64,000 bases of DNA from ZC4RG30 sp963812195. Lineage in GTDB: Bacteria > Pseudomonadota > Gammaproteobacteria > Steroidobacterales > Steroidobacteraceae. This document shows positions 8,449 through 18,494 of this stretch, one piece after another (positions within the stretch are counted from its first letter, which is position 1; each line of letters opens with the position of its first letter). Both the position numbers and the translations under genes were made by a program. The notes beneath the pieces were generated by a model. The model did not search any database. It was not told the DNA's origin and was given only the letters and a program-made list of their open reading frames with translations. Where the stretch lies: contig CAWEUI010000014.1 of the NCBI GenBank assembly GCA_963812195.1, positions 1 to 64,000 on the forward strand. Reading direction: 5' to 3'.

Positions 8449-9826
8449 AGAAGAAGCCCGGCGCCGGCGCCAGGATGCGCATCAGCGGCTCGCTGGCCGC
8501 CGCGGCAGTGAGCCTGCTGAGCGCCAGACACGGCCATGCACAGGAAGCGGATCCCGCGACTGATGTGGACGGCGCGGTGCTGTACTACCGCGAACAGGGC
8601 CGGGTGCAGGCCATCGAGCCGCAGCTCAATGCCACCGTCCAGGTGGATGACGACGACAAGTTCACCCTGAACTTCACGGCCGACACGCTCAGCGGCGCAT
8701 CGCCGATCGGCGCGGTGCCTTCCTCCCTGCCGCAGACCTTCGTGCGCCCCTACGCGGTGATTCCGCTGGGCACTCCGGTCACGATGACCACCGCCTCCGG
8801 CGGATCCACGGTCGTGATCGTGCCACCGGCAACCGGCGCGACCACGCAGATTCTGGGTACCAGCACGGACGTGCCCGCCAACACCCTGCCCCTGGACCAC
8901 GGCTTCAAGGACCAGCGCTACGCGGGCCGGCTCGGCTGGGAGCGTTCGCTGGGTTCGAACCTGAAGCTGGATCTGGGCGGCGCGTACTCGCATGAACGCG
9001 ACTACCAGTCCGCGAGCATCAACACGGGGCTGACCAGGGACTTCAACGCCCACAACACCACGCTCAATGTCGGATTCAACTACGAGCGCGACAAGTCATT
9101 TCCGGTCACCGGCACGCCGGCGCCCCTGACTCCGATGAGTGCCGACTGGTTTGGCAACAGTGCGTCCAGCCACGAGGTCGATGCATTGCTGGGCGTGACG
9201 CAGGTGATGTCCCGACGCTGGCTGATGTCGCTGAGCTACTCGTTTGGCCAGGCGCACGGCTATCTGACCGACCCATACAAGCTGATTTCGGTGGTCGACC
9301 CGATATCCGGGCAACCGGTGTCGCAGCTGTACGAGGCGCGTCCGGATTCGCGCCGCAAACAGAGCCTGTTCATGGACAACCGGATACATCTGCCGCAGGA
9401 CATCGTCGATCTGTCGTTGCGCGCCTACAAGGACGACTGGGGCGTGAAATCCCTGACCGCCGACATGCGTTATCACTACGTGCTTGGTTCAAACATGTAC
9501 CTGGAACCACACCTGCGCTACTACCAGCAAACGCGGCCGACTTCTTCCACTACTTCCTGACCAGCGACGGCGCGGTACCGCAATACGCCTCGGCGGACAC
9601 GCGCCTGGGCAAGTTCCACGCGCTGACCTACGGCGTGAAATTCGGCATGTCGCTCGACGACGATACGGAATGGAGCCTGCGCGTGGAGTACTACGACCAG
9701 TCGGGCAACGGCTCGCCGGCCGAAGCGGTCGGACAGTTGCGCCAGCAGAACCTGTTTCCATCCCTGAAGGCGGTGACCGTACTGCTCGGCTTCCACCATT
9801 CATTCTCGGACGACTTCGACTACTAG
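8439..9826 (+). CDS. DUF3570 outer-membrane beta-barrel protein, one frameshift
   Basis: About 460 residues with a signal peptide (ending near GHAQEA). A long alternating amphipathic region is typical of a beta barrel: RAYKDDWGVKSLTADMRYHY, then LRYYQQTRAADFFHYF and a terminal strand ending in SDDFDY, an aromatic last residue. The frame is lost near 9530-9537 by one missing base and recovers to the stop at 9826. The N-terminal overlap with the DUF4266 lipoprotein gene implies translational coupling. DUF3570 proteins are predicted outer-membrane proteins often found with a DUF4266 lipoprotein and flavinylation or thioredoxin genes; only the lipoprotein is seen here. Confidence 0.85.
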
Positions 9827-9886
9827 GTCCGCGAGTACGGCAGGCCGGCGCTGCCACGGCGAGCGGCGTGGGGTATGCTCGGGCGC

Positions 9887-10147
9887 ATGAAGAAGTTCAA
9901 GCACGAGGCGGAACTGTTCAAGGCGGCATTGCAGGCCGGCATCGACTATGCCGAGGGCCGCAAGGTCGTCGAGTTCGAAGCGACGGATTCAGCCAGCGAC
10001 AAGGCGCTGTACGTCTACCGTCTGCTGGTGCACGACAAGCTCATCGCACCGATGCCCGAGGATCAGGTGGCCGACAAGACGGTCCGGCACCGTCTGGCGG
10101 CCTGGTACGCCCATCAGCTGCCCAAGGGACATCCGCTACTGGGCTGA
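9887..10147 (+). CDS. Small DUF5062-like cytosolic protein
   Basis: An 86-residue soluble helical protein starting MKKFKHEAELFKAAL and ending HQLPKGHPLLG. The pattern (AGIDYAEGRK, SASDKALYVYRLLVHDKLI, HRLAAWYAHQLP) resembles the DUF5062 family as I remember it from marine Gammaproteobacteria; function unknown. The ATG at 9887 is chosen because the family begins there; 9875 is an alternative. Its end overlaps the convergent pirin gene by about twelve bases. Confidence 0.7.
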   Translation: MKKFKHEAELFKAALQAGIDYAEGRKVVEFEATDSASDKALYVYRLLVHDKLIAPMPEDQVADKTVRHRLAAWYAHQLPKGHPLLG

Positions 10148-11026
10148 TGCTCCCTGGGCACCGAGCCGGCCGAAGCGGCCGGCGTTCACGTCCTCGAATG
10201 CCGCGATGATCTCCTCGCGGGTATTCATCACGAAAGGTCCGTAGCCGGCGATCGGCTCGTCGATGGGCACGCCCGTCATCACCAGCAATGTGGTGGGCGC
10301 GCGCACGGTCAGCTCGATGTCGCCACCCAGCGCACCGTACACCGCACTGGCGCCATCGCCCAGCTGCGCGCCGCTGGCCAGCACCACGTCGCCTTCCAGC
10401 ACCGCCACGATGGCCGTGGTGACCTTCCGGCACGGGCAGTGACAGCCTGCCCGGCTGCAACGCCGCGTCCCAGACATTCAATTCGGTGAAGGTGTGCGCC
10501 GGTCCCTGCACCTGCGCATAGCGGCCGCCGATCACGCGCAATTGCCCGATGCCGTCGGGCAAGTCGGCACGACGGGAATCTGCCGGCGGTGATGGCCTGG
10601 TAGCGCGGCGCGCTCATCTTGTGCGCCGCCGGCAGGTTCACCCACAGCTGCACCATCTCGAACGGGCCGCCCGTCTGTCGAGTACGCCGGAGAGTGGAAT
10701 TCCTCGTGCATGACGCCGCTGCCGCGGCGGTCATCCACTGCACGTCGCCCGGACCGATGGTGCCGCCGGCGCCGGAGGAGTCGCGGTGCGCCACCTCGCC
10801 CCGATAGACGATGGTCACGGTCTCGAAGCCGCGGTGCGGATGCTCGCCCACGCCGCGCGGCTGGTCGGCCGGCGCAAATTGCGCCGGGCCGGCGTAGTCG
10901 AGCAGCAGGAACGGGCTGACCAGCCGCCCCAGGCGGTCGTAGGAAAACAAGGTGCGCGCCGGGAAAGCCGTCACCGACCCAATGCGGCTCCGGCGAAGGA
11001 AACACGGCCACGGGATCGCGATTCAC
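10136..11026 (-). CDS. Pirin-family cupin protein, frameshifted in the sequence
   Basis: A bicupin of the pirin/YhhW type, an iron-binding cupin whose members include quercetin dioxygenases. The N-terminal cupin carries HPHRGFETVTIVYRGEVAHRDS, with the metal-binding His residues, and GPGDVQWMTA. The C-terminal cupin holds AVLEGDVVLASG, LVMTGVPIDEPIAGYGPFVMNT and EEIIAAFED. The pieces lie in three frames, so at least three indels occur between 10400 and 10980. They are in the right order and add up to the normal length near 290 residues, so I read one gene with sequence errors. Confidence 0.85.
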
Positions 11027-11054
11027 GGCACCTCCGGTTGCTTGCGGCCGGGCG

Positions 11055-11799
11055 CTAGCCGCGCCCGACGAAGGGCATGTGTGAGGCCATTACGGTCATA
11101 TTCAAGACATTGGCCGACAGCGGCAGGGAGGCCATGTACTGCACCGCCTCGGCCACATGCTGCACATCGAAGGTAGGTTCGGACTTCATGGAAAAGTCCG
11201 CCTGCAGGGTGCCGGTCTGCATCGAAATGCCCAGATCGGTCTGCACGTTGCCGATGTCGATCTGCCCGCAGGCGATGTTGTAGCGGCGCCCTTCCAGCGC
11301 GACGGTCTTGGTGATGCCACTGACTCCGTGCTTGGACGCGGTGTACGCCGCCATGTGCGGGCGGGGTGTCTCGGCGGCAATGGAGCCGTTGTTGATGATG
11401 CGTCCGCCCTGCGGATTCTGGGCCTTCATGGCCCGGAATGCGGCCTGCGCCACCAGGAACACACCGGTGAGGTTGGTGTCGATCACGCGGCGCCAGTCGG
11501 CCACCGGCAATTCATCGATGGGCGCGGGCGGTGCGGCCGTCCCGGCGTTGTTGAACACCACGTCCAGCCTGCCGAACTTCGCAACGGTCTTGTGCACCAT
11601 GGCCGCCACCGCCGCCTCGTCCGTGACGTCGGTGGGCACCACCAGCATGGCGCCGCCCGCCGCTGCACTGGTCTGCTCCAGCGCCGCCGCGCGGCGCCCT
11701 GCGACGGCCACCTGGTAGCCGGATTTCGCAAGCTGAACTGCCACCGCGCGACCAATGCCCTGATCCCGCACCCGTTACCAGAACGACCTTCGATCCCAT
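11055..11799 (-). CDS. Short-chain dehydrogenase/reductase, one frameshift
   Basis: A classical SDR of about 248 residues: the TGAGSGIGR nucleotide-binding motif (interrupted by an indel near 11765), NNAGT, the catalytic Ser in NNGSIAAETP, and YTASK with the Tyr and Lys. The NAD(P)-dependent substrate is unknown. The ATG at 11799 restores the glycine motif; without it the frame begins at 11771. The gene is divergent from the quinohemoprotein dehydrogenase gene across about 90 bases, and both encode oxidoreductases, but a shared pathway is only a guess. Confidence 0.85.
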
Positions 11800-11890
11800 G
11801 TAAAATCTCCATCAGAGCGCAAATGCCGATACAGGCCGGCAAGCGTACTCCAAACGACGACGACAGATCGTTGCGGGACGGGAGGCAGCA

Positions 11891-14099
11891 ATGAGCAGAC
11901 AGGGCACGGACAGGCCGCGGCATCGATGGGCGCCGCTCGTGCTCGGTGCCGCTCGCCGCGCTGGCTGCCGCCAGCGCGGATGTACGGCCCTCCCCGGCCT
12001 TCAGCGCGGACCAGCTCACGGCCCTGCCGACCGACGGCTGGCTCACCAACGGCGGCAACCTCTACAACCAGCGCTACTCGCCGCTGGATCAGATCAACGC
12101 GCCAACTGTCGGCAAGCTGCAGGCGGAATGGCGCACGACCTGAACGGCTCCGGCCGGGCGCGCAGTACTCCGGCCAGGCGCAGCCGCTCGTCTACGACGG
12201 CGTGATCTATATCGTCACCGGCGCCAACGACGTGTTTGCGCTATCCGTGGACACGGGCAGGATCCTTGGCGCTACAGCGCCGGCTCGATCCGGCGCGGCG
12301 AGATCTGCTGCGGCTGGATGAGCCGCGGCGTCGGCGCTCGGCGACGGCAAGATCTTCGTCGGCCAGCTCGATGCCAAGCTCGTCGCGCTCGACCAGACGA
12401 CCGGCGAAGTGGTCTGGTCGGTGCAGGCCGAAGCGCACGAGCGGCTTCAGCATCACCGAGCGCGCCGCTGTACTACGACGGCCTCGTCATCACCGGGCTT
12501 CGCCGGCGGCGATCGGGCAGCCGCGGGCGCGTCAAGGCCTACGACGCCCGCGACGGCCGGCTCGTCTGGACGTTCTATACCGTGCCCGGCCCCGGCGAGG
12601 TCGGCCACGACACCTGGCCGCAGGACAACGACGCCTGGAAGTACGGCGGCGCCGCCGTCTGGCAGACGCCGGCCGTCGATCCCGGAGCTCGGGCTCGTCT
12701 ATTTCTCGACCGGCAATCCCGGCCCCGACCTGAACGGCGCCGTGCGCCCCGGCGACAACCTGTTCAGCGTCTCGATCGTCGCGCTCGATGCGAAGACCGG
12801 CGAGTACCGCTGGCACTTCCAGCAGGTGCATCACGACATCTGGGATTACGACTCGCCGAACCCGGTCGATCCTGTTCGACGCCGATACGACGGCCGGCTG
12901 CGCAAGGGCATCGCCGAGGTCCGCAAGACCGGCTGGGTCTACATCCTCGACCGCGAGACCGGCGAGCCGCTGATCGGCATCGAGGAGCGGCCCGTGCCGC
13001 AGGAGCCGCGCCAGGCGACCGCGGCGACGCAGCCCTACCCGATCGGCGACGCGGTCGTGCCGCAGCAGATCGACATCGCGCCCGAAGGCTTCGATCTCGT
13101 CAACAACGGCCGCATCTTCACGCCGTTCTGGGACGAGATCCGTGCTGTACGAAGCCGCCGGCATGGCGGCGCGAACTGGCCGCCGAGCTCGTACGATCCG
13201 CGAGACGCATCGCATGTTCATCTGCGCGCACGACAGCGTGGGCGCGTCGCAGCGCCGACGAGCAAGGACTTCGCGCCGCCGCCGGACGAGCGGCTTCTGG
13301 GCCGGCGGCACCGCCGGCGCGAATCACGGCGTGCCGCGGCTGCGGCATCTTCGCCGCCGTCGACCTGACGACGAACCGCCTCGTCTGGCGGCAGCAATGG
13401 CCGTCGACATCTGCTAGGCGGCTCGATCGTCACGGCCGGCGGGCTCGTGTTCGTCGGCCGCAACGACGGCCGCCTCACCGCGCTCGACAAGGCCACCGGC
13501 GCACGCTCTGTGGAGTTTCAGACCGACGCCGGCGTCGACCGCGCCGGCCTGCACCTTCGAGTACAAGGGCAGGCAGTACGTGGTCGTGCTGTCGGCCGGC
13601 ACGCTGATCCGGCAACGGCAAGCGCGGCGACAGCGTGTGGCTGTTCTCCCTGGACGGCAAGATCGACTCGCTGCCGGAGCCGCCGGATTCGTCAGCTCTT
13701 GGCGCACCACCGGGTCGCCGGCCGGGGGCTGCCGCCAGCCTGCGCCTGCCCGCCGGGCCTGCCAATCTGGCGCGGGGCGGCAAGCTTTACCACCAGTTCT
13801 GCGTGGCCTGCCACGGCGAGACCGGACTCGGCGGTACGGGCAACGGCGCCTCGCTCGCCACCATCGGTCACGACGCGCAGGCAGTGGCCGACACGGCGTG
13901 GAATGGCAGGAAGACCATGCCGGCGTTCCATGGCACGCTGACACCGATGCAGATGCGCGATGTCGCGAACTACGTCGCCTATGAACTGTTCCGCCGCTCA
14001 CGCGCACTGAAGCGTAGGGACATCTACGTAGAGACTGGGCCAACGCCGCGCATTCGTGGCATCCTGCGCGGCAAGACAACAGCGGGAACTGATTCATGA
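11891..14099 (+). CDS. PQQ-dependent quinohemoprotein alcohol dehydrogenase, heavily frameshifted
   Basis: A periplasmic type of alcohol dehydrogenase using pyrroloquinoline quinone, with a C-terminal cytochrome c domain passing electrons to the respiratory chain. The readable pieces are in order: leader, TNGGNLYNQRYSPLDQI, VYDGVIYIVTGANDVFAL, the vicinal-cysteine CCGW motif at about 12306-12317, the blade motif LVYFSTGNPGPDLNG, WDYDSPNPV, GLVFVGRNDGRLTALD, and the haem site CVACH at 13800-13814 with its distal Met in the TMPAFHG region. At least ten indels occur between 12100 and 13650, every 60-150 bases. The conserved motifs survive, so sequence error is more likely than decay. The 3' end overlaps the next start by ATGA. 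No PQQ synthesis genes are in the window. Confidence 0.85.
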
Positions 14100-15077
14100 A
14101 GAAACTGCGTCACATCCTCGGTCGCCAATCAAGAACCCGAAGTCACGCAGCCAGCCGGCACTGGGCAAGGCTGCACAGCTGGCCGCCGGCAGCGGCGCAC
14201 ACTCTACGCTGTTTCACGCGCTGTCCACGCCGCTGTATCTCGGACGCCTATCGCTCGAAGGGCCAGTCGCTGGAGCAGGTCGAGCAGGAATGGCGCGATC
14301 GCGCGCTGGCGCAGCTCGAAAGCTGGCCGCGCCGCTGCGCGAGTCGGGCCTGAAGGTGGAGTGGACAGCCCCTGGACTATCCGGCGTATGAGGCCGATAA
14401 TCCGCGAGGCCAGGCGCAGGCAGGCGGACCTGCTCGTGGCCGAGCGTCACGCCACCCGGCACCTGCTGCCCACATTGCTGCGCTTCAATGACTGGGAGCT
14501 GCTGCGGCGCAGCCCGGTGCCGGTGCTGCTGGTCAAACGCGGCGGCAAATGGCGCAAACCCGCTGTGCTGGCCGCAATCGACCCCACACACAGCTTCGCC
14601 AAGCCCGCCAGGCTCGATGCCGCGATCATGGCAACCGCGAACCTGGTCGCCGGCTCACTGGGCGGCAAGCTGCATGTGGCGCACGCCTGGTGGGGCGCCG
14701 GCGTCAGCGGCACGCAGCTGTCCGCGGTCGCACCGGACATGTCGGCACTCGCGGATCGGCGCGCGCGCCGCGCCGCGCGCGCGGCATTCAACGAGGAGAT
14801 CGACAAGGCCGGCCTTGCCACCGCGAAGAAGCATTTCGTGGAAGGGCACCCGGTGGACGTGATCCGCCGTCTGGCGCGCCGCCAGCACGCCGGCATCGTG
14901 GTGATGGGCGCCATCTCGCGTTCCGGACTCACGCGCCTGGTGCTGGGCAATGTGGCCGAGCAGGTACTCGACGCCCTGCCCTGCGACGTGCTGGTGGTGA
15001 AGCCCGCGCAATTCAAGACGCGGGTCGGCAGCAAATCCCGTGGCGTGCAGCTGGTGCCGACGCCGCCGTATATCTAG
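14096..15077 (+). CDS. UspE-like tandem universal stress protein, frameshifts near the 5' end
   Basis: About 320 residues forming two Usp (alpha/beta nucleotide-binding) domains, as in UspE. The first domain begins MKKLRHIL and is interrupted by indels between 14130 and 14400. From 14400 the frame is clean: LLVAERHATRHLLPTLLRFNDWELLRRSPVPVLLVKR closes domain one. Domain two starts at KPAVLAAIDPTHSF and ends in VVMGAISRSGLTRLVLGNVAEQVLDALPCDVLVVKP, the G-x9-G-(S/T) type ATP-binding segment. It overlaps the preceding dehydrogenase gene by four bases and ends against the convergent hydroxyacid dehydrogenase gene. Confidence 0.88.
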
Positions 15078-16207
15078 ATGAGCAGCGTCCGGTCTGCGGC
15101 GCGCACGTCGTCGCAGCCGGTCAGCGCCATGGTCACCGCCAGTTCGCGCTTGATGATGTCCAGCGCCATCGCCACGCCCTGCTGCCCCAGCGCCCCCAGA
15201 CCATACAGCCAGGCGCGCCCTGCAAGCGTCGCGCTCGCGCCCAGCGCCCGCGCGCGCAGGATGTCCTGACCACAGCGTACGCCGCTGTCGAGCAGCACCT
15301 CGCAGCGCCCCTGCACTGCCTCCACCACGCGGGGCAAGGCCGCTATCGAGGACTGCGCGCCATCGAGCTGCCGGCCGCCGTGGTTGGAGACCACTACCGC
15401 GTCGGCGCCCATGTCCACGGCCCGCCGCGCATCATCGGGGTCGAGTATCCCCTTCACTATCAGCTTGCCCTTCCAGCGTGCGCGCACATGCGCCAGATCA
15501 TCCCAGGTCAGCGACGGATCGATCTGCGACTGCACCCACTGTGAAAAGTGCTGGCCATGCGCGCGCGCGATCGCGGTGGAAAGGTTGCCGAACTCCCGGC
15601 GCTTCGCGGTGAGCATGCTCCAGGCCCAACCGGGTCTGCGCGCGAAGTCGATCGCATTGCGCAGGGACAGCCGCGGCGGCACGGTGAGGCCGTTCTTGGC
15701 GTCACGCCGCCGCAACGCACCCACCGGGATATCCACGGTGAACATCAGCACCGGACAACCGGCAGCCTCGGCACGCGCGATCAGCTCGTCCGTGAAACCC
15801 CGGTCCCTGAGTACATACAGCTGAAACCAGAACGGTGCACTGGTCGCTGCGCGCACGTCCTCGATGGAACAGATCGAGACGGTGCTGAGACAGAAAGGTA
15901 TGCCGAAGGCCTGTGCGGCGCGCGCAGCATGGATCTCGCCGTTGCCGCGCACGAAGCCGGCCATGCCGGTCGGCGCCAGCGCCAGCGGCATCGCGGCCTC
16001 ACGGCCGAGAATGTCGGTGGCAAGCGCCGGAGCGGCCACGTCCCGCAGCACCCGCTGCCGGAAGCACAATGCGTCGAGGTCGGCGCGATTACGCGCCAGC
16101 GTGAGTTCGTCATAGGAGCCACGATCCACGTACTCGAAGAAGGCCCGTGGTACGCGGCGCCGCGCCAGTTCACGCAGGTCGGCAATACTGTTGATCGCGC
16201 GCATCAT
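15074..16207 (-). CDS. FMN-dependent alpha-hydroxyacid dehydrogenase (LldD-like)
   Basis: A 377-residue FMN barrel enzyme oxidising L-2-hydroxyacids to 2-oxoacids. Visible are the N-terminal SIADLRELARRRVPRAFFEYVDRGSYDE, the FMN-binding LALAPTGMAGF, the QLYVLRD strand, and the active-site SNHGGRQLDG with the catalytic His and the phosphate-binding LLDSGVRCGQDILRA. L-lactate is the commonest substrate, but glycolate, mandelate or longer 2-hydroxyacids cannot be excluded. It is the last gene of a minus-strand set after the SDR and mmsA, with a 23-base gap from mmsA. Confidence 0.92.
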   Translation of the reverse strand: MMRAINSIADLRELARRRVPRAFFEYVDRGSYDELTLARNRADLDALCFRQRVLRDVAAPALATDILGREAAMPLALAPTGMAGFVRGNGEIHAARAAQAFGIPFCLSTVSICSIEDVRAATSAPFWFQLYVLRDRGFTDELIARAEAAGCPVLMFTVDIPVGALRRRDAKNGLTVPPRLSLRNAIDFARRPGWAWSMLTAKRREFGNLSTAIARAHGQHFSQWVQSQIDPSLTWDDLAHVRARWKGKLIVKGILDPDDARRAVDMGADAVVVSNHGGRQLDGAQSSIAALPRVVEAVQGRCEVLLDSGVRCGQDILRARALGASATLAGRAWLYGLGALGQQGVAMALDIIKRELAVTMALTGCDDVRAADRTLLI

Positions 16208-16230
16208 ATTCCGCCCGGACTGGTGCCGGC

Positions 16231-17724
16231 TCAGTTCACCGGCAGGGTGAATTCCGGCCCGCGGTCCGGGCCCTCCGGCCAGCGCTGCATCACGCTCTTG
16301 TACCGGGTATAGAAGCGGAACGCCTCTTCACCGTAGGCATGGTGATCGCCGAACATCGACTGTTTCCAGCCGCCGAAGGAATGCCAGGCCATCGGCACCG
16401 GGATGGGCACGTTGATGCCCACCATGCCCACCTGTACACCGCGCGCAAAGGCACGTGCCGTGGCGCCGTCGGCGGTGAAGCAGGCGGCACCGTTGGACAG
16501 CGGGTGCCCGTTGATGAGCTGCACGGCCGCCGCCAGATCCGACACGCGTACGATGCACAGCACCGGACCGAAGATCTCCTCCTGGTAGATCGTGTGCGTG
16601 GGTCGCACGTGGTCAAAGATCGTCGGGCCGGTGAAGAATCCCTGTTCGTGGTCGGCCACCTGCCAGCCGCGCCCGTCCAGCAGCAGAGCCGCCCCTTCCT
16701 TCACGCCGTGCGCGATGTATCCCTCGACGCGCGCCTGATGCGCTGCCGTTACCAGTGGGCCCATCTCGGTAACCGGATCCAGTCCGGAGCCGATTATCAG
16801 GGCGCGCGCCCTCGCCAGCACTTTCGGCACCAGACGTTCGGCGGCATCGCCCACGGCAACGAGAACCGACACCGCCATGCAGCGCTCGCCTGCCGAACCG
16901 AAGGCAGCGCCGACTACGGCATTGGCCACCAGATCCGGATCGGCATCGGGCATTGCCACCAGGTGATTCTTGGCGCCGCCCAGTGCCTGCGCGCGCTTGC
17001 CGTGCGCGATGGCGGTCTGCTGCACGTAACGCGCAACCGGTGTCGAACCCACAAATGACACGGCACGCACCTGGGGATGTGCCAGCAGCGCATCGACCGC
17101 CATCTTGTCGCCCTGCACGACATTGAACACACCATCCGGCAGACCCGCCTCGCGCAACAGCTCCGCCAGCAGCAGGCTGGGCGAGGGATCGCGCTCGGAG
17201 GGCTTGAGCACGAAGGTATTGCCCGACACCAATGCCAGCGGAATCATCCACATCGGCACCATCAGCGGGAAATTGAACGGCGTGATGCCCGCCGCCACGC
17301 CCAGCGGCTGGCGCAGGTTCCAGTTGTCGATGCCGCCGCCAATGTTGTCCGAATGCGCACCGGAGAGCAGGCGCGGCGCGCCGCAGGCGAACTCCACGGT
17401 TTCGATGCTGCGCGTCACCTCGCCTTCAGCGTCCGCGACCACCTTGCCATGTTCCCGCGTGACGGCCTCGGCCAGACGGCGCCGGTTGGCAACGAGCAGT
17501 TCGCGCAGGCGGAACATCACGCGCGCCCGTCTGGATGGCGGCGTGGCAGCCCAGGCGGGAAACGCGGCAGCCGCGCTGGCCACCGCCGCATCCACCATGG
17601 TGGCATCGGCCAGCGCCACCAGTCCCGAGACGCTGCCGACGGCCGGGTCGTAGACCTCCCCGCAGCGTTCCGTCTCCGCCGGCGGCACCACGTGTCCGCC
17701 AATGAAATGTCCGATCTGCCGCAA
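16231..17724 (-). CDS. mmsA: CoA-acylating methylmalonate-semialdehyde dehydrogenase
   Basis: A 497-residue aldehyde dehydrogenase of the MmsA type, converting (methyl)malonate semialdehyde with NAD and CoA to propionyl-CoA or acetyl-CoA in valine, thymine or inositol breakdown. It has the family hallmark FGSAGERCMAVSV with the catalytic Cys, GVAAGITPFNFPLMVPMWM, FVLKPSERDPS and the C-terminal YGEEAFRFYTRYKS. The start is a TTG immediately after the SDR stop codon, so translation is coupled; no better in-frame start is visible. The sequence is clean and full length. Confidence 0.93.
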   Translation of the reverse strand: MRQIGHFIGGHVVPPAETERCGEVYDPAVGSVSGLVALADATMVDAAVASAAAAFPAWAATPPSRRARVMFRLRELLVANRRRLAEAVTREHGKVVADAEGEVTRSIETVEFACGAPRLLSGAHSDNIGGGIDNWNLRQPLGVAAGITPFNFPLMVPMWMIPLALVSGNTFVLKPSERDPSPSLLLAELLREAGLPDGVFNVVQGDKMAVDALLAHPQVRAVSFVGSTPVARYVQQTAIAHGKRAQALGGAKNHLVAMPDADPDLVANAVVGAAFGSAGERCMAVSVLVAVGDAAERLVPKVLARARALIIGSGLDPVTEMGPLVTAAHQARVEGYIAHGVKEGAALLLDGRGWQVADHEQGFFTGPTIFDHVRPTHTIYQEEIFGPVLCIVRVSDLAAAVQLINGHPLSNGAACFTADGATARAFARGVQVGMVGINVPIPVPMAWHSFGGWKQSMFGDHHAYGEEAFRFYTRYKSVMQRWPEGPDRGPEFTLPVN

Positions 17725-18465
17725 CTACAACTCCAGGGGATGTGACTGGCGATAGCCCGGATCGCCGTAGTCGAGGATCTCGACCCGGTCCGCGGCCCGA
17801 TACAGGAACACCCGGCCGGCATAGTCCTCGCGAAACGCGAGGTTGACCGCTGCCGCGGCAAACTCGTCGACCGGACCGATGCTCTCCGGCGCGATGCAGT
17901 TCACGCGGATCTTCTGCGCCTGCAGCGAGCGCAGCGCCGCCGTGAAGCGCAGGATACCGGCCTTGGCGGCACACCAGGCGGGGCGCGTCTCCTCGCCGAA
18001 GCCCAGCGCCGAGGCGGCCGCCACATTGATGACCGCCCCGCCCCGCCGCTTGAGAATCTCGATGGCCTGCCGGGTCACATGCATGGTACCCAGCAGATTG
18101 GTGCCGACGATGCGTGACCAGTGGTTCAGTGGATCGCCATCCAGCCAGGGCCCGGCCACGTTGAAGACCAGGTCCAGTCCGCCGAACTCGCGCGTGGTGC
18201 GGTCGATGAGCGTGGCCACCTGCTCCTCCTGGGACACGTCGCAACGGTGCGCCAGTGCCGCGCTGCCACCGGCGCGAATGGCGGCCGCAACTTCACCGGC
18301 CAGCGCATAGTCGATGTCCGCCACCACCACGCTTGCGCCCAGTGCTGCGCAGCGGCGCGCAATCGCGGCTCCCGCGCCGGAGCCACCTCCGGATACCAGC
18401 GCCACGCGCCGATCCAGCCGGCGCAGCGAAAGCACCTTGGCACTGGTAGGGGAATCGTCAGGCAT
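17725..18465 (-). CDS. SDR-fold protein lacking the catalytic Tyr
   Basis: A 246-residue short-chain dehydrogenase fold with the nucleotide site SGGGSGAGAAIAR (residues 25-37) and a VVADID acidic end that would favour NAD. The usual NNAG is NVAGPW. Ser152 is in place, but the position of the catalytic Tyr in Y-x-x-x-K is Trp164 (WCAAK, Lys168). Enzymatic SDR activity is therefore doubtful unless another residue takes over. The gene starts the SDR-mmsA-hydroxyacid dehydrogenase set and lies back to back with moeB, with 29 bases between the two starts. The local sequence has no sign of error. Confidence 0.85.
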   Translation of the reverse strand: MPDDSPTSAKVLSLRRLDRRVALVSGGGSGAGAAIARRCAALGASVVVADIDYALAGEVAAAIRAGGSAALAHRCDVSQEEQVATLIDRTTREFGGLDLVFNVAGPWLDGDPLNHWSRIVGTNLLGTMHVTRQAIEILKRRGGAVINVAAASALGFGEETRPAWCAAKAGILRFTAALRSLQAQKIRVNCIAPESIGPVDEFAAAAVNLAFREDYAGRVFLYRAADRVEILDYGDPGYRQSHPLEL

Positions 18466-18479
18466 ATCGTTCGGAAGCG

Positions 18480-18485
18480 TATTAT
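18480..18485 (+). promoter_or_regulatory. Possible -10 element of moeB
   Basis: TATTAT ends nine bases before the moeB ATG at 18495. The region between the divergent starts is only 29 bases, and no purine-rich ribosome binding site precedes the ATG. A start site a few bases before the ATG would give a leaderless or near-leaderless message. No convincing -35 box is visible, so this is weak. Confidence 0.3.
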
Positions 18486-18494
18486 GTGCAGCTT

